A stretch of DNA of 64,000 nucleotides from Apricaphanius iberus (taxonomy: Eukaryota; Chordata; Actinopteri; Cyprinodontiformes; Aphaniidae), in NCBI GenBank assembly GCA_028564705.1, contig JAPXFQ010001704.1, forward strand, positions 620,001 through 684,000. Reading direction: 5' to 3'. Numbering within the stretch: position 1 is the first letter of the stretch; the number at the start of each line of letters is the position of its first letter. Below the pieces are notes generated by a model, which did not search any database, was not told the origin of the DNA, and worked only from the letters and a program-made list of their open reading frames with translations. Positions 1-10,546 of the stretch are shown here, piece by piece. The position numbers were made by a program, and so were the translations under genes.

Positions 1-542
1 TTTAAGATTTTAACTTCTGTTATTTTAATAGCAATATAATCTGCTCAGCAAATTCTTATAGCATTTTTTAAAGCAGCTTGTGCCCTTGTATTTTTAGATT
101 GTACTTTCTGCCTTGAGACAATAAAAATACTATAACAGAGCTACGATGTGACAAAAACCCATTTATGTGCAACAACCAGAGCACACGCCTACAAACTACT
201 CCCCTCTGGTAAAACACAGCACAGAATAAAGTATGTTCTCTGCGACAGTAAAGGTTCTGCAGGGGCAAACATAAATTTCATTTCACTCACCAATCATAGC
301 TTTATTGGACTCTACCTGTTTGATAATGCACACACTGTGGCTTACTTTTGGATTCTTCCATGCTGAATGGGATACTTTATGGCCTAAACAATAATAGAGT
401 ACAAATATGGATTAGACATAAACTTATCGTACACTGTGAACAGAAGTGCCAAAATGTGCACATAAATATGTATTATATTCTGCCATGGGGATAAACAGGT
501 CTGTCTAAATTTAGAAAGAAAAATGTGCTTATCATTATTCGA
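1..542. other. AT-rich sequence, nothing recognised
   Basis: I see no gene, repeat end or structured element here. Open frames are short, overlap on both strands and match no family I know. Confidence 0.5.

Positions 543-576
<34 letters not shown>
543..576. repeat. (GT)n(AT)n microsatellite
   Basis: Five GT units run straight into about twelve AT units. It is a simple compound dinucleotide repeat of the common vertebrate type. Confidence 0.95.
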
Positions 577-870
577 GAATCTCATACTTGAATATTTTTT
601 TTTCACTGCAAGCTTGTTATTTCTACCAATTTTAGAACATGGAGTAAAAGTATGTTGGAGTAGAAGAAGGAAGCATCTAGGTACATGTTTGCTCTATTCT
701 GTGTCAGATACTGATAAGCTCTAAGGAATTGCCTTATTCAGACACAAGCATGTTGTCTTCTACATTTTAACTCAGCCGTACAGTTCAGGTATCATTTTTG
801 GCTTGACCAAAAGCAAGACGAAGAAAAGCAGATTTTTGTTCATGTTTCAACAAACAAAATATGAGACTGG
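577..870. other. unassigned sequence before the Tc1-like element
   Basis: Nothing recognisable. The boundary at 871 is set by the degenerate terminal sequence of the Tc1-like element. Confidence 0.4.
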
Positions 871-1892
871 TACACACAGTATTTCAAAGAGTATTCACTA
901 ACCCCACCAAATCATTGAATTTAGGAATGTCAATCAGTTTGTTGGACCCAAATATAGAAAGTCAACTGCCTAGCCATGAAGACTACTTCTACAAATATAG
1001 GGAAATAATGAATCACTCTCAGAAGCAAAGTGAATTCTAGCGTGGTACTATGATCTGGTGCCAGCTTCGCAGTAAGGCCAGTTAAGAAATTGCCTCACCA
1101 CTAAATATTCTGCTATAAGTTGTATCACAAGAAAGTGTTTGGGAATGACAGCAACCCAGCCAAGAAGTGGTAGGCGCTATAAAATCTTTGAGTGGAGTCA
1201 GCAGATGTTGAAGCACATAGTGGACAGAATTCAGAGTTTTGACAAGAGTCTCAGTAACTACAGACCTCCAAACAGCAGTGAAGATGTGTTCTCTGGAGTA
1301 ACAAATCATGCCTTTCTGACTGGGAATCCAATGGACAAGTCTAGTTTTAGCATTTGCCAGGAGGATGTTGTTTTTTTTGTCTCAAGTATAAATCTTGGTG
1401 AAATGTGGATTTGTCAGAAGTTAGGGTTTATGCTTCAGCTTGCCATGATATCTTGGGCAATTTCATGCTTCAGCTTTATAGGATCGGTTTGGGGATGACC
1501 CTAACTTGACTGTGCACTAGTGCAAAAAGCAAGATCCATAAAGACCTGGATGAGCAAGCCAGTTGAGGAAGGACTTGACTGGCCTGCACACAATTCTAAT
1601 CTCAACTCAACATAACACATTCAGGATAATTTAAAGTGGAAACTGTGTGTCACTCTGTCTCATTAAGCATCCGTGTATAACTTAATTAATGCAACTAAGG
1701 AACAATGTTGAAAAGTTCCCCTAAAAAACAATCCTAAACCTTGTTCAAAGCCATCCCAAAAGACTTGGACCAGTGGAAACTACAAAGTGTAGGTTGGCAT
1801 CATTTTAAACCCTATGAATTAATAACAGGATGTTACTAAAGTACATATGTGTGTGAAGGTAGATGGGCAAATACTTTTGGCAATATAGTGTA
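871..1892 (+). mobile_element. Tc1/mariner-like DNA transposon, decayed and internally deleted
   Basis: The right end reads TACTTTTGGCAATATAGTGTA, the usual terminus of a common fish Tc1 family. The left end (TACACACAGTATTTC, then AAAGAGTATTCACT) is a degraded inverse of it. Both ends coincide with TA, the Tc1 target. The interior follows the transposase gene on the plus strand. The paired/HTH region lies near 1010-1250, with a block reading TATQPRSGR. The catalytic region begins near 1290, and the C-terminal part with the LDWPAQ-type stretch lies near 1500-1620. About 1.0 kb remains, against roughly 1.2-1.6 kb for intact relatives, and the segment between the HTH region and the first catalytic region is missing. 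Family recognition is from memory of the consensus. Confidence 0.85.
1008..1800 (+). pseudogene. Tc1-like transposase pseudogene
   Basis: This is a remnant of a DDE transposase of the Tc1/mariner superfamily, the nuclear enzyme that cuts and reinserts the element at TA. The N-terminal helix-turn-helix is readable at about 1010-1250, but a TAG interrupts it near 1040 where relatives have a glutamine codon. A large deletion follows. Near 1290-1320 the block that normally reads W-S-D-E-S has an AAC codon in place of the catalytic aspartate codon, and the frame shifts around it. The longest open frame (1139-1498) drifts out of the transposase frame, so its product is not the ancestral protein. 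Non-functional. Confidence 0.8.
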
Positions 1893-3411
1893 GGCCAGAG
1901 AGTAATTCACCCATAAGGTGTGAGTCAATATTTATATGTATTTTGTCTCATTTCGTCATGATGGCATACACCTCTACAGATCCGTTCACTGAATATGGCA
2001 CTGAATTTGTGCTGTTTCTTTATTTTGTTCTTTATAAGTTTAGTCTTATTCCTTCTGATTTTTTTGTCTGTATTGTTAAAAGATATTTGAAGAGTTATGC
2101 CTGTAATGCTTAACTGCACACTTGAGAAACATAGACCTGCTTCAGCGCAAATTGAATTAACATTACTATGCAGGGGTCTTATATTACAGGACCTGGTTTT
2201 AAATATTAGTGCTGCCTTCTGAGCAATGAGAATCTTCTCCTTTGTTTAAGCAATAGGAAGTTTCCTCACGTAGCGTTCAGCAGAACTGAATATTGAACAG
2301 CAGTGTGGCAGCTGTCTCATAGTGAGCATTAAGCAGTAAGCATTGATTGCATTTTCCTTCTACAAATGATTTATACTGTGATACATTTACACTATGGGGT
2401 GCAGGATCAACATCAATTTGTCATCCAAAAAAAAGACAGTGTGATAAGCGGATGTCATTTCGCCCTTCTGTCTCCAGAGTTGTAGAGAAAGTGCTTGAGG
2501 CCAACGCTTTGAAATATCTTTGCAGACTTGCACCTCGGCTCATATCTGCCTAAATGATTTTAGCTGAAGGTGTGAAATCCCAGTCTTTGATTTAGCAAGA
2601 GGGCACACAGGTACAGATTTCCCTGCGGACTACCAGTTCACAGATACATATCTCAAGAGGAAAATGTCTTCCTCATTCCTACTTAAGGTTTTACAAGATG
2701 GATTGAGGTCAAAGCCTGAGAGCACGGCTACGGATACCAGTCATCAGACACACTAGTGGGAATGCCAAAAGGAAAGGGTACATAAAGGGGTGGTGGGAGC
2801 ATTGGAAGTCGTACCATGCCACCCTGAGTGAGAGGAATGATTTTCCCTCTGTGGCTGTCCTCTCTCATTCTTGCATGCAGTCCGGGAGCAGTCAGACGCA
2901 CGGGGGGCTAAGACGGTGCCATTCGTCCATAAAGCTCCAGTGATTGTGTGTGGAAAAATAACCTAGCAACATTAAAGAGAAAGTAAAGTAGCCATCTCTT
3001 TTCTCTGAGGTTCCTTTTAAGACTGTATTGCAGGAGAATATTGTCCAGTATGATAACTCCCTCTGCACAATGCATCATTTCAGAGGGGTCTGGGTAAAAA
3101 GTGCTTTCAAGTGAGTGAAAAGTCAATGATATGGCAAACAGGGAGGGGACAAATTAGTTTAGACTGACAGCTTGGAGACTTAGTGAAGGATGTGTCCCTG
3201 CCTGCCTGTCTGAAAGGCTGGATGCTTGATAGTGTCTGTTTTCACAGTGGCTTTCTATATATTGGACAGAAAAAAACTTCTGCTTAGCCCAAATAATTGT
3301 TTAACTAACATGTATTAGCTAGCAATTTACTTATTTTTTTATGTTTTGTTATTATCAACACAGTGGTGTTTTACTGTAAAAAGGAAACGCCTTGAAACTG
3401 GCCTCCAAGCT
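1893..3411. other. unassigned sequence
   Basis: I see no recognisable gene or element. Several 60-75 codon frames occur (for example 2347-2553 plus and 2908-3126 minus) but none shows a known domain. Somewhat GC-richer sequence at 2740-2900 has no clear identity. Confidence 0.4.
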
Positions 3412-3485
3412 GAAAGATACTGAGCCCCGTAGGGGACATGGTGGAGAAAATATTTTAAGGTGAGAAAAAAATAAAATAAATGGAT

Positions 3486-3567
3486 TTTGCGAGATCTTGA
3501 GAAACTTTTGCGTTATGTCGAGAAAGTTTTGCGTTATCTCGAGAAAGTTTTGCGTTATCTTGAGAAA
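3486..3567. repeat. subterminal tandem motif, left arm
   Basis: About four degenerate copies of a 20-21 bp unit (core GAGAAAGTTTTGCGTTATCT) lie just inside the left inverted repeat. Related copies in inverse orientation occupy 3955-4018 at the other end. By analogy with other transposons they may be transposase-binding sites (inference). Confidence 0.75.
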
Positions 3568-3945
3568 ATCCGACTCCTTCAACACCAGCCATACGTCCTC
3601 TTTTCTCACACATTGTCCATTTTCTCTGCATTTTGCACACATCCAACGATAGCCATGTAATTGTCCAGAGTATTGCAACTGGTGGCTAATGAACTCAATC
3701 AGATCCACTAGTTCAGAAGCTGTTTACGACGCGACAGTCCTTTTGTGCGCAAAATCCTGTGGGCAATGTCTTTCACTTATATGAAAACCATGTCTAGAGC
3801 TAAGCACTGACTTTATGTCCTGATATTTGAGGCCAATCTCAAAATAAAACTCTATTAAGCTCTCCCGTCTGTGAGTGTCTTCCATCATAGCAGTGCACAA
3901 GGCTGCAGCAAACTGAGTCGGTAACACTGTAAATGCAGGAATGGC
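3566..3945 (-). pseudogene. N-terminal fragment of an integrase-core transposase
   Basis: On the minus strand the first part (about 3872-3765) encodes a helix-turn-helix-like stretch with the pattern EFYFEIGLKYQDI and then RHGFHISERH. A frameshift near 3765 moves the continuation (RILRTKGLSRRKQLLN) to another frame. A stop and second frameshift near 3705-3715 are followed by a block containing SGQLHGYRWMCAKC (about 3690-3570). Large uncharacterised fish proteins with a C-terminal integrase catalytic core share this order, as I recall them. The catalytic domain itself is absent here, because the sequence runs into the left inverted repeat. The fragment could not act as a transposase. It probably survives because the element is a deleted copy of a longer parent. 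Confidence 0.6.
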
Positions 3946-4380
3946 TTTTCGAAACGTTCTCCAGATATCGCAAAACTTTCTAAAGATAACGCAAAATAAT
4001 CTCAAGATCTCGCAAAATCCGTTTATTTTATTTTTTTCTCACCTTAAAATATTTTCTCCACCATGTCCCCTGCGGGGCTCAGTAGAAAGACAGTACGTGC
4101 TTTCAAAAAAAATTTTGACTTTAGATTTAGAAAGTTTAAGGCCATAATGCGTTAGTGTGGAACTTTTTCACGTTTTTCAAGTGATTTTAAACTTTTTAAA
4201 ACAATAAATTGTCTATATGTTAAATAAGTTTAAAAAAAAGTATTTATTGAGAACACATGTTCTTGTTATTGCTTTTTCTCTGTGTGTGGTGTGAACCCAG
4301 CTGCTGAAGGTATATTTTCAAGGTCAAGGAGCTAAAAACTGTACAAATAAATATCACAACATGGGGGGGGGGGACTGAGC

Positions 4381-5175
4381 ACTCTCCGGCCTGTGCTCTG
4401 CTAATCCATGCATTTATCTCTAGCCGCCTTGATTACTGTAACAGTATATTCGCAGGTCTACCTAAAAATATCAGACAGCTGCAGCTGATCCAGAATGCTG
4501 CTGCTCGTGTTCTCACTAGAACCAGAAAAGTAGAACACATCACCCCAGTTCTTAAATCCTTACACTGGCTTCCTGAAGCTCAGAGAAAAGACTTCAAAGT
4601 GCTTTTATTAGTTTATAAATCATTGAATGGGTTAGCTGCGATGGACTGGCGACCTGTCCAGGGTGTACCCTGCCTCTTGCCTGTTGACAGGTGGAGATAG
4701 GCACCAGCCCCCCCGCGACCCCTTAAGGATTCAGCAGTTCAGAAAATGGATGGATGGATGAATGGCTTAGCACCAGAGTACATTAGAGATCTGCTATCAT
4801 GGTACACTCGCCTATGATTAACTGTTTTTACTTGCTCGTTTTTAATTTTCACACGAATTACAGTCTTGATTACTGTAAATGCGTTCTTGTGTTTTTTTAT
4901 TTCTATTAAGAATTGTGAACTTTTTCAGCAAGATCAGTTAGTGGAAGGAAGAACTGTGAGCCTTTCAGTCAGATCAGTTATTGAATAAAAACTTTGTTCT
5001 TCCCTGCTTGTCCTTACATTGTTGTATTGTCTTGACTATTGTCCTATTGCAATTGCGTTCTTGTATTTTGATCATCAAATTGATTTGTGCTGTGTTCCAA
5101 TTTTCATCATGTAAAGCACCTTGAATTGCCTTGTGTTGAAAGTGTGCTATACAAATAAAATTGCCTTGCCTTGCT
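4381..5175 (+). mobile_element. L2/Maui-type LINE, 5'-truncated 3' end
   Basis: The plus strand encodes the C-terminal part of an L2-type reverse transcriptase: a [12 protein letters not shown] block at about 4420-4460, then [16 protein letters not shown], then [13 protein letters not shown] near 4530-4575. The 3'UTR ends with a conserved GTAAAGCACCTTGAATTGCC box, then GTGCTATACAAATAAAATTG and a (TTGCC)n tail. A SINE interrupts the copy at 4637-4759. Everything upstream of the RT C-terminus is missing, as expected from 5' truncation during target-primed reverse transcription. Confidence 0.88.
4637..4759 (+). mobile_element. tRNA-type fish SINE, 3' part with ATGG tail
   Basis: The segment begins TGCGATGGACTGGCGACCTG, continues through the GGAGATAGGCACCAGCC block and ends in (ATGG)n. 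This is the 3' half of a very common fish SINE-like repeat whose tRNA-like head appears elsewhere in the window (41815-42015). It interrupts an L2 LINE and is flanked by a 12-bp duplication of the LINE sequence, GAATGGGTTAGC (4625-4636) and GAATGGCTTAGC (4760-4771), with one mismatch. Confidence 0.85.
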
Positions 5176-5518
5176 TTCTAGTTTCTAATAGCAGCACACA
5201 TTTCTGGTCTATGAGGTGGGTAAGAGTCTTTGTAAGGCTTTGTAGTGAATGCCTGGTGTTCGCAGGGGCTAGAAACTATAGCTGCCCTCAGTTTGGCTTT
5301 GAGCTTTAGGCAGTCAATATCCGTAAATATAAAGCATAGTTAAAGACAGTATAGTCCAGTTCAAAGTGTGGGGAGACTCATAGGCCTAAATTGAAAATGT
5401 GGCTCCTCACAAGCCTAAACTGTGGTCCTCTCTCCATGCACCTGGAGGGGAAATACTGTATAGTGGTTATTGCCTTTTGTAATATCCAAAGTTTGCCAAG
5501 TTTTGTAATAAAATCTTC

Positions 5519-5860
5519 AGTTCGATTCAGTTCAGTTTAGTTTAAGTAATAGTGAATAGTGAATAGTTTAGTAATATAGGGCCAATTTATTACACGTCAT
5601 TTAGAAGCACATCAAGTTCAGTTCATTATTCCAATTAGTTGTAAAAAATGTTCTTTCTAACGAAACTCAGCAAATTGTATCAATTCACTGACTTGCAGCA
5701 ATCAGTCCTCCTGGACAAGCTTATAACAACAGTAGACAATCGCCTGTATTGTGTTCTTGACTTTACACAAATTCCTCATACTGAACCATCCATATAATAA
5801 CAATGGAGAGGAAAAATTCCACTTTAACAGGGTACAACCTGATGTGGCCAACAGAGAAAG
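5519..5860 (-). mobile_element. L2-type LINE 3'UTR fragment, antisense
   Basis: A degraded AATTCAATTCA-type tail (5519-5560) is followed by TAGGGCCAATTTATTACAC, the complement of the L2 3'-terminal box. Further in come CATACTGAACCATCC and CAATGGAGAGGAAAAATTCC, which match the antisense 3'UTR of the large L2 at 60.4-60.7 kb. No coding part remains. Confidence 0.75.
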
Positions 5861-6934
5861 TAGCCAGTAGAATCTCAGGCAGTGAAGTTTCAGACCGACT
5901 GTTCAGCAAAACATGGGATTAGTCGGATGGTGTTCTATGGAATCTACTTTCAGCTTATATTTGAGCTGTTACAAATTCTTTAAGCTAAAAGTCATTATGG
6001 GTAAACAAGGTGAAATATGGTGATGGGAAACAGCTATTTTTTTTTTTCTTTCTATTTTTACTCATCTTTGTAATTTGTTATGGAAGGTCTTTTAATACTA
6101 TTTCCATTTTCTAAAAGTGACCTTTTAGGTTATTTGTTACTATAAACTCAAAAATATGCAGCTTTACTACACATTTTTAAACATTACCCTAAAGTGAATC
6201 ACCTATAGTAAGACAAAACCAGTTGGTGTTGTCAATAAAAATGGATGAGATTATTTGCTTTTGCTGCTGTTAATCTTACAGCCAGTGTTTTTGTGTACGT
6301 CTGAATTTCCACAAAATAATTGTGTGATTCAATAATAGCTATATAGAAATTGTATTCTGTTTTCCTTCTTAGGCATTCACTCCCTGTGCTTTTTGTCACT
6401 CCAGATATAATGGAAAATAGACAAGAAACAAGAGAAATAAATTAACTGAATCTTTGTAAAGGTCACTGTTTAGTATTTACGGGTTACTGTTCAGAGTTTT
6501 AATCCAGCTTTCTGTGTCTAAATCAAGGATTCTGTTTCTGCAAAGATTGTTTTTCTTGAACTGTGTATCTTTCAGGGCTGCTGCTATATCTTTGCAAAAA
6601 TATTTTCCTAACTTATCTCAGCAACGGATGAGTTTGAGAGATGAGGAAACTACCTGAGAAGAAACAGGAAATCATTCACCTGTTTATATGTAGAAGCTCA
6701 CAGGTTGCCTTTCCTACTTCCTTCATATTCAATGCTTCGTTGCAACCTCACAGATCTTATCAATTTTATCAATCTTTTTCTCATCGTTTAACATCCTCCT
6801 CATTATGGTGGCACATGTGGCTCCTTGCCAGCCTGTTAGAACTACAGTTGTTTTTAACTTTTTTTGTTACTTTGAGGTTTAGGTGAGTAAATTGGCATGT
6901 TTTCAGTTTTTCTTTTCCTATAAAAATGGTTTCT
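5861..6934. other. unassigned AT-rich sequence
   Basis: No gene or element is identified. The frame at 6641-6886 on the plus strand shows no family signature. Confidence 0.4.
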
Positions 6935-8110
6935 ACAAATGGACCTCAATTTCATCTCACAAAATAGAGACAATGATGCATGCTTTTATCACCAGCATAA
7001 TTGATTACTGTAATGCCCTGCTCTTTGGTCTTCCCAAAAAGAGTTCTCCGGTTTACAACTTCTACAAAATTCAGCAGCACATGTCCTGAAGACCAGGAGC
7101 CGGGAGCACACTACACCAGTCTTAAAATCACTGCATTGGCTCCCTGTATATTTTAGGATTGTTGTAGGACTTTAAGATTCCTTTAAAAGTGTTTTATTGT
7201 CTTAATAGTCACATATCTTAATGGCTGTAATGGTAACATGTATTGCCTCCTCTTATGTTTTACATAAAGTTAATACTTGTGTGAATTAGTGTTAATGATG
7301 TAGTGGGAGTCTTTATTTTAAGCATTCTTTTATTACATATATAGTTCTTATTTGAATTAGTGGTGATGCCTTTTTAATTCTGACTGTGTTTCTCGTGTCT
7401 AGATAAAATGTTATACTGATATGATAAAGTACAAACAGGGACCTATTATCACATTTTCCCTCGTGACCAGCTCTTGTCCAGTGATTCTCTTTCTGACACA
7501 TTATACAAAATGTTCCTTGTTCTAATGTACCTTCTGATTGTCAAATGATATATTTTGTTTACTGCTGACTACTGAAGTGAAACATCCATTATTGCCTCAT
7601 GACACATCCTGTGTTTACCTATTCCATGTTGTTCTGTGATTGGTCTTGTGGTTATCCTATCATAACTGTATGATGTAATGATTGGACTAAAGCTGATTCA
7701 ATAAGGTGTGGCTGACTTCTATATAAACTCATGCATCTGTGCTGAAGCTCTAGGGTTCTCAGTAGGAGTCCCTCCGTGCACGTAAAATAAACTATGTACG
7801 AATATGGATGAAACTTTTGTTTTATTCTCTCATCCAAGGCCTCTCAGACACCCAGATATCCATGACAAGGGCCGTCTCATCTTTCAGAACAGTTATTAGC
7901 ATATGAAACTTTGAGGTCTCTGCGTGTCTCTGGCAGCTGCTACCTGTCATCCCAAAAGTCAGGACACAAACTCATGGTGAGGCATCTTTCCAGTATTATG
8001 GCCATCACCTATGGAAAAGGCTGCCGGAGGACCTAAGGGCCGGAGAGAACGTTCATGATTTTAAGAGCAGGTTAAAAACTTTTCAGGCTTTTTCAGCCTA
8101 GCTTTTAACA
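6935..8110 (+). mobile_element. L2-type LINE fragment, split by a solo LTR
   Basis: The first half (6935-7298) encodes a degraded L2 RT C-terminus with HAFITSIIDYCNALLFGLPK (about 6976-7035) and a later LKSLHWLPV block. The second half (7861-8110) resumes with a PLRSLR-type stretch, CATCTTTCCAGTATTATGGCC and the ending FKSRLKTF-like region (about 8060-8085). The missing middle is occupied by LTR-like sequence. Stops and frameshifts are numerous. The 3' boundary is uncertain and may extend to about 8360. Confidence 0.7.
7299..7860 (+). mobile_element. candidate solo LTR (copy 1 of an LTR family)
   Basis: This AT-rich block between two halves of an L2 LINE has LTR-like order: a TATATAAACTC box near 7720, then a putative transcript start region, an AATAAA near 7786, and an end near CTCAGACACCCAGATATCCA. 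The reverse complement of 30003-30500 is related over its length, with ACACATCCTGTGTT, CTGAAGCT and CTCAGACAC in the same order. Similarity to a second dispersed copy supports a mobile LTR. Limits are estimated from that alignment, and I could not define a clean target duplication. Class (ERV or Gypsy) is undetermined. Confidence 0.55.
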
Positions 8111-8594
8111 GATTATTTGTTACTACCTGTTAATTGTATAAGTTTTACTATTTAATCTTATATTTATCCACTCTCTATTTTTATATTTTAACCTGTTATT
8201 TTAATATTCTTTCAAGAGTCTCCTCTGAGAGAGCCCTCTGCCTAAAGAGCGGTGGTTGGCTTTAGCTGCCTGTCCTTTTTTATTTTTCTCTTTTAACTGT
8301 GTGCGTGCATGGTAGTTCTGTGATCCTGGTCTTATTTCTGTGGTGGACTCAAACTGAGTTCTGATGAATATTAAAAAGAGAGATCACATTTCTCCTGTTT
8401 TGGCTTCTCTCCATTGACTCCCTGTTAAATCCAGAATAGAGTTTAAGATCCTCCTCCATCGTACATCAGAGATCTGATTGTTACATATGTTCCTAACAGA
8501 GAACTTCTTGGAATGCAGGTTTACTGGTAGTTCCTAGGATTTCTAAAAGTAGAATGGGAGGCAGATCTTTTAGTTACCAGGCTCCTCTCCTGTG

Positions 8595-9727
8595 CACTGA
8601 AACAAGCGAAACATTGCTGTTGTTCATTCAATATGTTTTTTACAATTGGCTTCAGTAAATAAATTAAATTGTCCCGTACAATTTAAACAATACAGCTAGT
8701 CGTGTGAGATAATTAACAATTTTTGATTGGTTTAATTGTGTAATATAAATCAACAGTTATTTACAATAGTTAAATTGACCTAATGAACATTTGTTTATTG
8801 GGGACTCTTTGCGCATGCGTTGTTTCATGTTAGAACCTCCAATAGGGGGCAGCACTGACAAGAAACCGCACTTGACTCTGCTCAATTAACACAGCAGAAA
8901 TATCAGGACATGTGCTCTGGAAGTTTTCTTTACAGAAAAAGTAAAGAGACTGACAAGATCAGCTTTTGTAGGGTGAAGCTGAAAATATTCGAGTTAAAGA
9001 GACACTACCCTTTGGGAAAATCTGCTAATTTTCCACCTCCCCTCAAGTTAAACAATTGAGTTTTACCTTTCCCCCGTTCATCCAGCCGTTCTCAGAGTCT
9101 GACGACCCCATTTGTGGCTTTAGTTTAGCATGAATCATTGAATCGGATTAGGCTGTTAACACCTAATGCTAATTGCTAATGGTGTAATCCGATTCAATGA
9201 TTCATGCTAAACTCAAGCCACAAATGGGGTTATCAGACTCAGAGAACGGCTGGATGAACAGGGGAAAGGTAAAACTCAATTGTTTAACTGAAGGGGAGGT
9301 GGAAAATGAGTAGATTTGGCCAAATGGTGGTGTGTGTTCCTTTAAACATTGTTCAATCTCCAAATCCATAAGTATGTTTTTATATTTCCATTTGTGGCCT
9401 TACGAAATTTTATCCTGACCATTGTTTAAATAAAAAGTCAAATGATGCCAATGTGTCGTGAAATTATTTTGAAAATTAGGACAAAATAAAATTGATTAGT
9501 ATAAAAAGATTGAATTAAACTATAAAAAGTATATTGATCCAATTTAGAATTTTAAATTGGCCCAGATATCATAATAAATGATTTTAAATGAATGTTTTAT
9601 TAATTGGTTCTACAAGAAAAAGTTCTTATCTCATTTAACATTTTCTTGTTGAGCCAATTACAATATTTACATGTAAATGATCACTCTACAAATTGTAGGT
9701 TAAGCCAATGTTACATTTTTTTCAGTG
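8595..9727. mobile_element. CACTA (EnSpm)-like DNA transposon, non-autonomous
   Basis: It is inserted in an L2 LINE. The termini are CACTGAAACAAGCGAAACAT on the left and, on the right in reverse complement, CACTGAAAAAAATGTAACAT: an imperfect 22-bp inverted repeat starting with the CACTG signature. Bases beside the element allow a 2-bp TG duplication. There is no transposase frame. The body is AT-rich and contains a TTAA-flanked MITE at 8998-9341. CACTA assignment rests on the termini only; Chapaev-type elements can have similar ends. Confidence 0.65.
8998..9341. mobile_element. palindromic TTAA-type MITE (Kolobok or piggyBac-like)
   Basis: A TTAA lies on each side (8994-8997 and 9342-9345). 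The two arms are near-perfect inverted copies. CCAGCCGTTCTCAGAGTCTG in the left arm pairs with CAGACTCAGAGAACGGCTGG in the right, and GATTCATGCTAAAC-type sequence repeats about a centre near 9160-9180. The whole element could fold into one long hairpin. No protein is encoded. Confidence 0.82.
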
Positions 9728-10469
9728 TGGAACCAGCTCCCAGTTTTAGTCTGTGAGGCAGATACTCTGTCTGTTTTCAAAACTAGGCTTAAAACCTTCC
9801 TTTTGATAAAATTTACAGTTAGTGGCTTAGGTTATCCTGAGCTATTTTTGTAGTTATGCTGCTATCAGTTTAGACCATTGGAGGACAGACTGACCACTTT
9901 TCTTCTCTCTTCTACTTTTCTCTTCTACTACTCTACAGATATAGTTTTTCTGCTGTTATTGTGATTGTTGACCCAGTTTTCTCAATATTTTTCTCCCCAT
10001 AGAAGCTCCACATGGTCTGGTACCCTGCTCAACTATAAAGTCCCCTGCTGGATGAGGAACATTGGCCCAGATGATGCTCAAAGTGACCAAGCATCCTCCA
10101 TGCTGTCTCTTCTCTTTCTTCTCAGACACCCATGGCAGACGACTACTTGTACTGAGCCAGGTTCTACCGGAGGATTCTTCCTGTTAAAGGGGAGTTTTTA
10201 CTCTCCACTGTCGCTACATGCTTGCTCAGTATGATGGATTGCAAAGGAATAGCTGTGGTTGGAGTCTGCATGATCCGGGCACAAACTCACGTCGAGGACT
10301 CATCGCAATATGCTGGGAGTCCTTACATAGAAAACTTTTAACTGATTGGACTGTTTGTATAATTGTATTGAAATGACTTTCATTGTTAAGTGCCTTGAAA
10401 TGACATTTGTTGTGAATTGACGCTATAGAAATAAAAGTGAATTGAATTGAATGTGGTTTATGTAGGTTC

Positions 10470-10546
10470 ATTTTAATCTTTAAAGCACATTGAGATGCCA
10501 TGTAAAGTGCTTTATAACGATTGATTGACTGATTGATTGATTGATT
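10470..10546 (+). repeat. retroposon 3' end with (GATT)n tail
   Basis: AAAGCACATTGAGATGCC and GTAAAGTGCTTTATAA form a terminal box of the kind found at LINE 3' ends, followed by a (GATT)n run (10519-10546). GATT tails are known in Rex3/RTE-type elements, but the source here is not certain. Confidence 0.55.

Larger units (their letters stand above)
3418..4084 (-). mobile_element. Non-autonomous integrase-type DNA transposon (IS3EU-like?)
   Basis: The ends form a long inverted repeat of about 75 bp. The left end starts TACTGAGCCCCG and the right end finishes CGGGGCTCAGTA, and the match continues through a shared ACATGGTGGAGAAAATATT block. The 6-bp sequence GAAAGA flanks both sides (3412-3417 and 4085-4090) as a target duplication. 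Inside each end lie several copies of a 20-21 bp motif containing GCGTTATCTCGAGAAA. The interior carries a broken piece of an integrase-type protein on the minus strand. TAC termini with a 6-bp duplication fit what I recall of the IS3EU superfamily, but that name is tentative. At 667 bp it is an internally deleted derivative. Confidence 0.85.
8376..10452 (+). mobile_element. L2-type LINE, 3' end, interrupted at 8595-9727
   Basis: The left part (8376-8594) encodes a degraded L2 RT C-terminus, including NAGLLVVPRISK near 8511-8550 and SFSYQAPLL before the break. The right part (9728-10452) resumes with TGGAACCAGCTCCCAG and the final RLKTFLL stretch. The 3'UTR follows, with GCATGATCCGGGCACAAAC and a terminal box TTGTGAATTGACGCTATAG, and ends in GAATTGAATTGAATG. 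Because the two halves meet in the expected L2 sequence, the intervening 1.1 kb is a later insertion. Confidence 0.85.

Noticed and set aside
1139..1498. 119-codon plus-strand frame as a host gene
   Set aside because: It overlaps the Tc1-like transposase and drifts out of its frame, so it is an accidental frame in a dead transposon.
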